A DNA stretch of 26,110 nt from positions 1 to 26,110 of IMG/VR virus record IMGVR_UViG_3300046007_013028; one strand, written 5' to 3'. Below the pieces are notes generated by a model. It saw nothing but the letters and a program-made list of their open reading frames with translations. It did not search any database and was not told the origin of the DNA. This document shows positions 7,464 through 14,884 of the stretch, piece by piece. Numbering within the stretch: position 1 is the first letter of the stretch; each line of letters starts with the position of its first letter. Source of the stretch: a virus. Position numbers and translations under genes: made by a program.

Positions 7464-10095
7464 TGACGATAGAACAGCTCGAGTTTATGGGCTAGAGATA
7501 GCAGGGCTTGCGACACGCTTTTATTATAGGGCATCGCCTTTTATATCCGAATCCATCGGCTCATCACCTGATGAGATATCATATACCGACCTCGACTGTA
7601 TAGAGAGTATCAGCGACTATGTGGCAGACCTGGAGCCTAGCGGTGGCATAGCAACCTATTCTCCCATAAGTGTAAGCCTAGTCATGGATAGGATGAGAGG
7701 CACCAATCAAGATCCTCATCGTATCTTTGGGCGTGTCATGCGGTCATCGTCTGTGTGGAGTGGTCAGCTGGTACAGGCTATCGCTAGAGATGATGATCAG
7801 CCGACTATCATAGTCGATAGTGATCCATCTCTCACATATCCCCATCTAGTCCACATAGGGGCTGAGTCTTTTTTGATCAGTGGTCAATCGCAGGTCGGGG
7901 ATGTGTATCATCTCGCTTGTGAACTTCGCATTGGCTTTAGGCAGATGCACGACATACGACTAGATGGAACAGATACGCCTATAGTGACAAGCGAGATAGT
8001 CGCTTGGCGTGGTAGACAGGCATCGATCTATTGTGCTAGTATGGATGACAATGCGATCATAACTGACAATCAAGTCGTCTTTCATGGCATGATCGAGCGG
8101 TCGCCCGATATTAGCGACCTGACCGCGATATCAATATCCATCGTTCCCATTTCTGCCATCGTTGACAACAGGGTGGCTGGACCTAAAAATAGCACTCAGC
8201 TAGTGCACGGATATCATTATTTTGACCAGTCGGCTAGATATAGGATCAATAATATACAAAAACTAGGCGATAACCGAGCATTTATCGGCGGAGGCTATTT
8301 TATAGAGTTTTCAAATGGGCTTTCGTCAACCGATGAAATCATGGACAAGATCAATTCAGTCTCAAGAGGTGCAGAGCCGGGAACTTGGTTTATCAAAAGA
8401 CAGGCAGGCGGATATTATTTAGTCTTGAATCCCCATAGCAACGCTAGCACAGTGCATCAGGTTTTTGCTGATGACATCAGCCTTGTAAAGCTGGATCAGC
8501 TATCTAGATCGGGCAACGCTTTGGATTTTAGATATATATCCGATGATCCAGTATGCCTAGATTTTGGCGTCAATTTCTCATCAAGTGAAGCTCCTATTAG
8601 GACAGCCAAGGATGAAAAAAGCTATCAATTCGACATAGATAGAGATCTAAATCTGTACTACTATCTATATCAGACAGAGACCTATGCAGAGTATCAAATC
8701 AGGGGCGTAGCCTTGGGCTGGTATGAATATGGAGAAAAATATTTGCTCGTGCAAGACTCTCTAGGTCTGCCCGCGTCCTATGATGGTACGCTATACGCAA
8801 TAGAAATCAAGGCTTATGGTAAAGCCTTTAAGGCGATGGCAAAGAGCGAGACTGCTGTATCAGTGGGCTATCTCATCGAGCTAGATCAGGACAATGTCTA
8901 TAATAGAGGCTTGCCCAGCTTTGGCGACTTCCTAGATTCTACCGAGAAAATTGAGATATCGAGAGGGCTTTTGATTGAGAATAAACCTGCTGGGCAGGTG
9001 ATGCTAGAGCTACTTGAAAGCGGGGGCGGTGGTGGCATAAATGGCGATTATGATTTGCACTTGGTGGGCTGTAATATCAGTCAAGCTTTTATCGATGAAG
9101 ACAGCTTTTTATCAAATCAAAGTGCTAGCAACATTAGGGATTGGCAATTCAATTTGAGCATCGATGATATCACGGCGAGGGACATTTTAGAACCTATGCT
9201 GAGAGTGATGGGCTGTGCGATAGTGATGGACAGATCGACGTTTTATCCACGCCTAAAATTGATTAGTGTTGGGCATGAGGCAGATGAAAATCAGCCCCTT
9301 ATCACAGATGATACTATGCTGATAGATAGCCCCATTTATTGGAGCGTCTATGAGGATATCATAACACAATTTAAATTTATTTATGACCTGCAAAATGATC
9401 AGCCCACTGAGAGAGTCATCAATAATTATGCTGCTATCAATCAGCTTGCGGGCGAGACTAGGAGCGAGGAATACAAGCTTTATGGACTGACTTCCGAGAT
9501 CGTAGGTGGGGCAAGAGCGGGGGATTTTCTGCAGTATTTTAGAGCTACCTATGCCCGCCTATTCCGACTGTATGGGCAGGCTATAAGGCAGTGGGTTTTT
9601 TCTATCACATCGGGGGCTAGCTTCAATCTTGACATTGGGTCGAGCCTAAGAGTATCAAGCGATTTTCTCAAGGGGTATAGCGATGACTATGGCGTGAGCG
9701 ATGGCGTTGGGCTGATAGTGTCCATGCGTCTATCGCTATTCGGTGAGGGCTGTGAATTGAAGCTCAACCATTATGGGCTCAGCTCTCCCACATGGAACGC
9801 ATCGGCTCGAGTCGACCAAGTGATCAATTCAACGACTGTCTCGATAGTCGTAGACCAGTTCTCAGCATCAGACATATCTTTTTTTAAGGTGGGCGATGCA
9901 GTCGTGCGATATACATGGGGGGCAAATGACAGTAAAACATCGCTCACGATTTCACAAATAAACGGGGCTCAGATTGTTTTTAGTGGTAGTCATGGAGCTA
10001 CGGCAGGCGATATCATCCAGCCTGCATCCTATACACTAGCAAGCACCGCCCACAAAAAACGGGCATACATAGATCGAGGATATAAGTATGAATGA
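7456..10095 (+). CDS. Large tail hub or tail-tip protein, probable
   Basis: This gene encodes 879 residues from ATG 7456, with GAGG 7-8 bases upstream. It is a long beta-rich protein without coiled coil or membrane segment. A Gly-rich loop (LLESGGGGGINGDYD, about 515-530) precedes a segment with DITARDILEPMLRVMGCAIVM, which resembles the mixed alpha/beta hub domains of siphophage tail-tip proteins where a helix packs on a sheet. It is the largest protein after the tape measure and directly precedes the fibre genes, the place of the central hub (lambda J or Tal-like proteins) that closes the tube and carries fibres. No peptidase or lysozyme motif is seen, so it is probably not a cell-wall-degrading hub. 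The subfamily is not recognised. Confidence 0.6.
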   Translation: MISDDRTARVYGLEIAGLATRFYYRASPFISESIGSSPDEISYTDLDCIESISDYVADLEPSGGIATYSPISVSLVMDRMRGTNQDPHRIFGRVMRSSSVWSGQLVQAIARDDDQPTIIVDSDPSLTYPHLVHIGAESFLISGQSQVGDVYHLACELRIGFRQMHDIRLDGTDTPIVTSEIVAWRGRQASIYCASMDDNAIITDNQVVFHGMIERSPDISDLTAISISIVPISAIVDNRVAGPKNSTQLVHGYHYFDQSARYRINNIQKLGDNRAFIGGGYFIEFSNGLSSTDEIMDKINSVSRGAEPGTWFIKRQAGGYYLVLNPHSNASTVHQVFADDISLVKLDQLSRSGNALDFRYISDDPVCLDFGVNFSSSEAPIRTAKDEKSYQFDIDRDLNLYYYLYQTETYAEYQIRGVALGWYEYGEKYLLVQDSLGLPASYDGTLYAIEIKAYGKAFKAMAKSETAVSVGYLIELDQDNVYNRGLPSFGDFLDSTEKIEISRGLLIENKPAGQVMLELLESGGGGGINGDYDLHLVGCNISQAFIDEDSFLSNQSASNIRDWQFNLSIDDITARDILEPMLRVMGCAIVMDRSTFYPRLKLISVGHEADENQPLITDDTMLIDSPIYWSVYEDIITQFKFIYDLQNDQPTERVINNYAAINQLAGETRSEEYKLYGLTSEIVGGARAGDFLQYFRATYARLFRLYGQAIRQWVFSITSGASFNLDIGSSLRVSSDFLKGYSDDYGVSDGVGLIVSMRLSLFGEGCELKLNHYGLSSPTWNASARVDQVINSTTVSIVVDQFSASDISFFKVGDAVVRYTWGANDSKTSLTISQINGAQIVFSGSHGATAGDIIQPASYTLASTAHKKRAYIDRGYKYE

Positions 10096-10282
10096 CGACA
10101 AAAAGCCCTTAACGATGAAGTTTTTATTCGATGAGATCGAACTGCTTAAGGATGAAATTGAGGTGCTAAAGAGGCAAATCAATGCTTTTTCTATGCGAGA
10201 ACAAAATATTGAAAAAACAAGTAAAAAAATCGTTATACTACACGATGAACCGATCACAATAAAGGCAAAAAGACATGAATAG
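10088..10282 (+). CDS. Small coiled-coil protein of the tail cluster
   Basis: This gene encodes 64 residues. ATG 10088 overlaps the hub-like gene by 8 bases and GAGGA lies about 7 bases upstream, so translation is well supported. Residues about 12-40 form a Leu/Ile heptad helix (FLFDEIELLKDEIEVLKRQ), which should form a short coiled coil; the C-terminus is basic. It could be an oligomerisation or attachment part for the fibre, or an assembly helper. No family is recognised. Confidence 0.6.
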   Translation: MNDDKKPLTMKFLFDEIELLKDEIEVLKRQINAFSMREQNIEKTSKKIVILHDEPITIKAKRHE

Positions 10283-10655
10283 ACTTCAATACGCCATAGG
10301 CACAGGCGAGTATATCGCTTGTAAAAGCACATCAGCCAATGCTTCCACTGACTGGACAGATCTAAATAGTAGCGATTTTATCGACTCCAAGACAGGATCA
10401 GCCCTATCTGCTGACTTGGCGTTTGCTGAGGTATCCATCTATAATCCGGGCTCATCCACCGCCTATCTAAAATTGCGAGCTCGCACAGGTGCAGGCGACT
10501 CTACCGCCAATGAAATTTTTATCTTGGCAGGTGGTGCAATCGATTTGCAGTGTGCAGGGCTCAAAGATGGTGCTGTCGTGAATATCGCCTATAAAAAAGG
10601 TGCATCAGGCGATAATGTTCAACTCATTTGTGCATTCAATAGAAGGGCGGTTTAA
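10275..10655 (+). CDS. Small beta-rich structural protein before the fibre gene
   Basis: This gene encodes 126 residues. ATG 10275 overlaps the previous stop by 8 bases, with AAAGG upstream. The composition is Ala, Ser and Gly-rich with regular beta strands (AEVSIYNPGSSTAYLKLRAR, NEIFILAGGAIDLQ), which suggests a single beta-sandwich domain like small decoration, fibre-adaptor or tail-surface proteins. No signal peptide is present. It ends one base before the fibre start and is probably a virion part. The family is not recognised. Confidence 0.6.
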   Translation: MNRLQYAIGTGEYIACKSTSANASTDWTDLNSSDFIDSKTGSALSADLAFAEVSIYNPGSSTAYLKLRARTGAGDSTANEIFILAGGAIDLQCAGLKDGAVVNIAYKKGASGDNVQLICAFNRRAV

Positions 10656-10656
10656 C

Positions 10657-12942
10657 ATGGCAATTATTATTAAACCTCCTGTAAGCGGTGGCGGTGGTGC
10701 TGTTGATTCTGTGAATGGGGCTACTGGCGTTGTTGTTTTGACTACCGATAATATCGATGCGGGCTCAAATGCAGATCGCCAATATTTTACGAGTTCTATT
10801 CAAAGCGAGATCGATAGCAAAGCCGACCTAAGCGATCTTGATACAGTGCAGAGCAAGACGCTTTACTCCAACTCGTACTATGTAAACGAGGGCGTAAATG
10901 ACATTCAAACTGTAGTCAATACTATTGCAGGTGGAAGCGGTGCATATGCGATCTATATGTCAGCCGGCTCTTATAGTGGCAGTACACTCACGATCAGCGA
11001 TGCCCCTAGCGGTATGGATATCATCGCACCATATCATCCAACAAGCGGGCATATTTGCGAGCTAGTATCTAGAGGGCTGACTATATCAGGGGCGACCACT
11101 ACTCGAGTCAGGATCAGTGATCTCAATGTCGAGGGTGCATTGCTCATCGATGGCACACTAGGTCGCCACTATTTTAAAAACTGCATCTTCGATTCCACTG
11201 TGACAATCACAAATGCAACTGCTAATTTTGTGACATTTGAGCAGTGTTCTTTTGCTGGTGGGATCTCCATCGCTTCCAGTGTGACGGCGACTGTCTATTT
11301 TGATCGATGCGCCATGGGGAATCAGCTAGTTACCTCTTTGCGTGCAGGGGCTGGGTCGCCTTTATTGACCGTCCTCACAGAGTGCAGTGGTGTCAACGCA
11401 CTACAAGTGAATTTAACCTCAAATGTAGTTTTAGTCGGGCGTACAGGTTTCAATGATCTGTCGGTCGTGCAGTATCAAAATAGCGATAGCTATGTATATG
11501 ACCTAAACAACGGGCTGTCTACTTCATTTAGTGGATCATATACAGAGCTGAGAAATAAGCCCACGATTCCATCTGCATACACAGATGAGCAAGCAAGAGA
11601 TGCAGCAGGCACAGCCCTTGCAAATGGTACTCATACAGGGATCAGCTTTGTAAATAATGACGCTGGAGACACTATCAACGCGACTGTATCGCTATCTAGT
11701 TTTTCAACAGATAATCTGTCTCAGGGTTCAACCAATAAATATTTTAGCGACACTTTGGCACGAAGTGCATTTACTGCAGGGGCTGGCATCTCTATCACCA
11801 CAGGCACTATCGCATCTACCATCACTCAGTACACTGACGCTGATGCAGACGCACGAATCACCGCACAAAAAGGGCAAGCGAATGGAGTTTGTGAGCTCGA
11901 TGCAAATAGCCTCGTGCCAACCAATCATTTGCCACCCCTTGCGATTACCGATGTTCATGTGGTGGCAGATGCGACTGAGAGGCTAGCCCTTACAGTACAG
12001 GAGGGCGATGTTGCTATACAGACAGATGACTCGACATCTTGGATTTATAGCGGTACTGCATGGGTGCAGTTTAGCACTGGTGGTGCGGTTCTATCTGTCA
12101 ATGGACAGACTGGCACGGTCTCACTCGATACTGATGATATAACCGAGGGGGCTACAAATAAATATTTTAGCGATACCTTGGCTCGAGGTGCATTTACTGC
12201 AGGGACAGGCATCTCTATCACCACAGGCACTATCGCATCTACCATCACTCAGTACACTGACACGCTAGCAAAGACCGCATCGGTGGTCGATAGCATGGTG
12301 GGATCTCAGACCGATCAGGCTCCATCTGTGTCATCAGTCAAGGCATACTATACCGCAGGGACTGGCATCAGTCTCACAGGTGGCACAATAGCATCTACCA
12401 TCACTCAGTACACTGATGAGCTAGCTCAAGACGCCTCAGCCTCTCTGCTCACTACAGGCACTCATACAGGCATCAGCTACTCATATGTCGACGGCTCAAA
12501 TAAAATTGATTCTACCGTGTCTTTAGCTGGTTTTAGCATTGATGCTTTGAGCGATGTCGACACAAGCACAACGCCCCCGACTAGTGGTCAGGCTTTGGCG
12601 TGGGATGGGACAAGCAAGTGGATTCCTGCATCGATCACAGGTGGCAGTCGCCCATCATATACAACCGTCGCATCATTCCCATTGACTATCTCAGCCCCCG
12701 CCTCCAGCGTGGTAAAGGCGAGATATTATCTAAACAACGGGGCATCTGCTGTCACCGTTAATCTGCCCGCTGTCGCCTCATGCGATGGGCTTGAAATCGT
12801 AATTAAATTGTTGGGCACTGGCACAGCTACCATAGACGCAAGCGGAAGCGAGACCATTGATGGAGCACTGACATTTGCGCTCACTCTACAAAACTCGAGT
12901 ATCAATTTAGTCGCCACCTCTGCGGGATGGAGGATAGAATAA
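10657..12942 (+). CDS. Tail fibre or receptor-binding protein
   Basis: This gene encodes 761 residues. I place the start at ATG 10657, one base after the previous stop, with AGAAGGGCGG upstream; an in-frame ATG at 10600 lies inside the preceding gene and is less likely. The N-terminus has a Gly linker and SVNGATGVVVL, a motif common in phage fibres. Residues about 70-285 have short regular strands with periodic Asn, Thr and Ile like a beta-helix. Residues about 290-315 (FSGSYTELRNKPTIPSAY) and later segments (SVNGQTGTVSLDTDDI, EGATNKYFSDTLAR) are recurring fibre modules. The C-terminal 100 residues form a compact tip ending in GWRIE. It probably makes a trimeric fibre that binds the host surface. 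A domain repeated at DNA level is listed separately. Confidence 0.85.
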   Translation: MAIIIKPPVSGGGGAVDSVNGATGVVVLTTDNIDAGSNADRQYFTSSIQSEIDSKADLSDLDTVQSKTLYSNSYYVNEGVNDIQTVVNTIAGGSGAYAIYMSAGSYSGSTLTISDAPSGMDIIAPYHPTSGHICELVSRGLTISGATTTRVRISDLNVEGALLIDGTLGRHYFKNCIFDSTVTITNATANFVTFEQCSFAGGISIASSVTATVYFDRCAMGNQLVTSLRAGAGSPLLTVLTECSGVNALQVNLTSNVVLVGRTGFNDLSVVQYQNSDSYVYDLNNGLSTSFSGSYTELRNKPTIPSAYTDEQARDAAGTALANGTHTGISFVNNDAGDTINATVSLSSFSTDNLSQGSTNKYFSDTLARSAFTAGAGISITTGTIASTITQYTDADADARITAQKGQANGVCELDANSLVPTNHLPPLAITDVHVVADATERLALTVQEGDVAIQTDDSTSWIYSGTAWVQFSTGGAVLSVNGQTGTVSLDTDDITEGATNKYFSDTLARGAFTAGTGISITTGTIASTITQYTDTLAKTASVVDSMVGSQTDQAPSVSSVKAYYTAGTGISLTGGTIASTITQYTDELAQDASASLLTTGTHTGISYSYVDGSNKIDSTVSLAGFSIDALSDVDTSTTPPTSGQALAWDGTSKWIPASITGGSRPSYTTVASFPLTISAPASSVVKARYYLNNGASAVTVNLPAVASCDGLEIVIKLLGTGTATIDASGSETIDGALTFALTLQNSSINLVATSAGWRIE
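11731..12416 (+). repeat. Repeated fibre module in the DNA, three copies
   Basis: Bases 11731-11837 and 12154-12260 are near-identical 107-base copies, and a shorter diverged third copy lies at 12351-12416. They encode AFTAGxGISITTGTIAST plus ITQYTD; the third reads TAGTGISLTGGTIAST. The same reading frame is kept throughout. The shared core GCATCTACCATCACTCAGTA is identical in all three. The copies are spaced by unrelated coding sequence, so they are fibre repeats and not a CRISPR array. Confidence 0.85.
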
Positions 12943-13325
12943 TGTCATATAATATCGGGCGTCAAGTCACGCCCGCCTTAGCCGTCTGCTCGCTATCATC
13001 CTCTGCATCTGGGCTCGCCACTATCACATATATAAATGGCGATTTCACGCCATCGATTAGCGGGACTGATCTCACGCTAGAGGCTGGATACGAGTATTTT
13101 TTGATCACTTCGCCTGCTACTGTGTCGGCTGTGACAGCTACCTATGAGACGCTGATAGATGGAGTATCACAAGGGGCATATCCCATCAGGAGCACATCGC
13201 TAACTGGAAGCCTTGACGAGAAATTTGATAGCGTTTTAGCTACAAGCTCGACGCTCATACAGATCACAGCCAATGCCGCGTTAAGCACCAATTCAAGATT
13301 ACAGATTTGGAGGATGCCCCTATGA
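12942..13325 (+). CDS. Small fibre-like surface protein A
   Basis: This gene encodes 127 residues. The start is ATG 12942, sharing its A with the TAA of the fibre gene, and GGAGGA (12929-12934) lies 7 bases upstream. An earlier in-frame start would place the ribosome site inside the gene. The protein is Ser, Thr, Ala and Ile-rich with beta strands, and includes a TLEAGYEYFLI strand also found in protein C (13702-14208). It ends in LQIWRMPL. This build is typical of small C1q or jelly-roll-like domains that cap phage fibres or decorate the tail tip. A function as a separate receptor-binding or decoration subunit is inferred. Confidence 0.65.
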   Translation: MSYNIGRQVTPALAVCSLSSSASGLATITYINGDFTPSISGTDLTLEAGYEYFLITSPATVSAVTATYETLIDGVSQGAYPIRSTSLTGSLDEKFDSVLATSSTLIQITANAALSTNSRLQIWRMPL

Positions 13326-13702
13326 GCCATGATCCTAGCCAAGCTTTTGGCACTAGAAGCGTGCAAATCGATATCAACTCCGCATCGGTACTGAGCGATG
13401 ATATTACACAGCATACTGAGACATCTATCACCGCTAAGAGCGTATATTTTATAGATGTTAGACATATGTACTCGACAAATTTATCTGGAACGGGATGTAT
13501 CGCGTATAGGAACTTTAATAATTTTTTGCCCTTTGGAGGACAATTTAAAGTCAACAACGTTTCTTCGGGTAGTACATCATGCGATGAGTCGTATTGTGGG
13601 GTAAATGCGAGAAATACAGCATTGACGGTCTTTGTTAACAACATCAACGGAGGAAATATCACTGCGAACAATTCTTTTAAATCGCTGTGGAGGATACTAT
13701 AA
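13322..13702 (+). CDS. Small fibre-like surface protein B
   Basis: This gene encodes 126 residues. ATG 13322 overlaps the previous stop as ATGA, with GGAGGA at 13309-13314. It is beta-rich with many Asn, Ser and Thr residues and ends in SLWRIL. It is more diverged than A and C and lacks the LEAGY strand, but has the same size, position, start arrangement and Trp-Arg end. Two close cysteines (SCDESYC) might form a disulfide or metal site. It is probably a virion surface protein. The family is not recognised. Confidence 0.6.
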   Translation: MSHDPSQAFGTRSVQIDINSASVLSDDITQHTETSITAKSVYFIDVRHMYSTNLSGTGCIAYRNFNNFLPFGGQFKVNNVSSGSTSCDESYCGVNARNTALTVFVNNINGGNITANNSFKSLWRIL

Positions 13703-14208
13703 TGTCATATTTTGGATCAGAAAAGCGATTGCTCATGTCTATAAGCTCTCTATATAGCTCAGCTAATACGCAAAGTATTGGCATAACCGGGGTAATAGTG
13801 AGCATTTTTAATGGGGTCACTCCGACACAGATGACATCATCTATCGGGTATCCCACGATCAGCGTGTCAAGTGGGACTTTCACTTTAGAGGCGGGATACA
13901 AATATTTGATCGACTGTAGATTTAAAGTGAGCGACTCAACTCCTTCAGCAGGTGAATATGTTAGTTACTATTTGGCTGACTCTGCATCGGCTCAAATATC
14001 ATCCACTGGAATAACGAATATAACTACAGACTCATCAGCTGTTTTGAGTCAAGAGCGATGTATAGCCTATATAGATGCTACTGCCGGGGCTCAGACTTTT
14101 ACGATAAGAATGCAAAAAAATGCCGGCTCTGCAGTAACACTCAACTCAAATATCGACTCAGGTACTACGGGTTTTTTGTCGTATGTCCTGGTCAAGGCGT
14201 GGAGATAA
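13702..14208 (+). CDS. Small fibre-like surface protein C
   Basis: This gene encodes 168 residues. ATG 13702 shares a base with the previous TAA, and GGAGGA lies at 13689-13694. It shares FTLEAGYKYLI with protein A, the most direct sign that the two are related. The rest is regular beta strands with short Ser, Thr and Ala loops, ending in SYVLVKAWR just before the stop. Such single-domain proteins usually form trimers. It may be a fibre tip, a tail decoration protein or a second adhesin. The next gene is the endolysin. Confidence 0.65.
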   Translation: MSYFGSEKRLLMSISSLYSSANTQSIGITGVIVSIFNGVTPTQMTSSIGYPTISVSSGTFTLEAGYKYLIDCRFKVSDSTPSAGEYVSYYLADSASAQISSTGITNITTDSSAVLSQERCIAYIDATAGAQTFTIRMQKNAGSAVTLNSNIDSGTTGFLSYVLVKAWR

Positions 14209-14209
14209 A

Positions 14210-14587
14210 ATGCAAGTAACAAAAAATTTTAAGCTCTCAGAGCTCGAGTTTAGCGATTCAGTCCCGCCTGACCTAGTCGCAAATGCGGTTGAGCTTTTGC
14301 AAAATTTGCAGGTCATCCGAGACCATTTTCAAAAGCCGATTGTCATTATCAGCGGTTATCGATCACCAGCAAGAAATGAGGTTGTTGGAGGTGCTAAAAA
14401 ATCCCAACACATGGAAGCTAAGGCGGCTGATATAAAGATTGCTGGAGTACCCACAGAAGAGATCTATAGTCGCATTGACAAGCTTATGGCACAGGGTAAA
14501 ATCAAGGTAGGTGGACTAGGTTTTTATCCTAGTCAGGGCTTTGTACACTACGACACTAGAGGCGTGAAAGCGAGGTGGCAGGGATGA
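14210..14587 (+). CDS. Endolysin, M15-type zinc peptidase
   Basis: This gene encodes 125 residues from ATG 14210, with GGAG (14201-14204) upstream. It has the M15 (VanY or Ply-type) layout: an N-terminal substrate region with LSELEFSDS, then SGYRSPARN, SQHMEAKAAD with zinc ligands His67 and Asp74, and FVHYDTRG with His113 next to Asp115. These enzymes cut the D-Ala-containing or peptide cross-link part of peptidoglycan, and short single-domain versions are common endolysins of Gram-negative phages. The usual Gly of SQHxxGxAAD is replaced by Ala. There is no signal peptide, so it needs the adjacent holin-like protein for release. Position at the end of the late cluster supports a lysis role. 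Confidence 0.85.
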   Translation: MQVTKNFKLSELEFSDSVPPDLVANAVELLQNLQVIRDHFQKPIVIISGYRSPARNEVVGGAKKSQHMEAKAADIKIAGVPTEEIYSRIDKLMAQGKIKVGGLGFYPSQGFVHYDTRGVKARWQG

Positions 14588-14838
14588 ACTCGGACATGAT
14601 CTCTATATCAGCGATGACGGCGGTCATCACCGCTCTTTATCCACTAGTCAAATTTTTGTCTGCCTATGACAGACGCATCGCAATCCTCGAACAGCAAAAC
14701 CTAGAGTTTAGCAAAAAGCACGACAAAACCGAGAATGAACTGCATGACATACAAAAATCGATGCACAAAATCGTCGTGAGCCTAGAGCGTATTGAGACAA
14801 ATATCGAGCATCTAAAAGATAAAAAATTTGAGTCCTAG
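14584..14838 (+). CDS. Holin-like small membrane and coiled-coil protein
   Basis: This gene encodes 84 residues from ATG 14584, overlapping the endolysin stop as ATGA. Residues about 6-26 (ISAMTAVITALYPLVKFLSA) form a single hydrophobic helix, followed by a long Glu, Lys and Leu-rich coiled coil to the C-terminus. Together with its position this suggests a holin or holin accessory, or an inner-membrane spanin-like part that helps the endolysin act. It has one membrane helix, fewer than class I and II holins. It is not homologous to a family I can name, and the call is by build and neighbourhood. Confidence 0.6.
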   Translation: MNSDMISISAMTAVITALYPLVKFLSAYDRRIAILEQQNLEFSKKHDKTENELHDIQKSMHKIVVSLERIETNIEHLKDKKFES

Positions 14839-14856
14839 CCTCGCGAGTGTTTAAAT
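14828..14856 (+). promoter_or_regulatory. Weak promoter candidate before nrdJ
   Basis: TTGAGT (14828-14833) and TTAAAT (14851-14856) are separated by exactly 17 bases, each matching 4 of 6 consensus bases. The 46-base gap before nrdJ is the only space between the lysis genes and nrdJ. A perfect 8-base palindrome CTCGCGAG (14840-14847) lies in the spacer and could bind a regulator. Read-through from the late operon is the alternative. Confidence 0.3.
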
Positions 14857-14884
14857 AGGCATCCCCCAATTTCAAGGATGCAAT

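Noticed and set aside
11657-11986. 109-codon frame inside the fibre gene
   Set aside because: It is an overlapping frame of repeat-rich fibre sequence with no start signal.
11731-12416. Possible CRISPR-like repeats
   Set aside because: Only three in-frame copies with unequal coding spacers and no cas genes; they are fibre modules.
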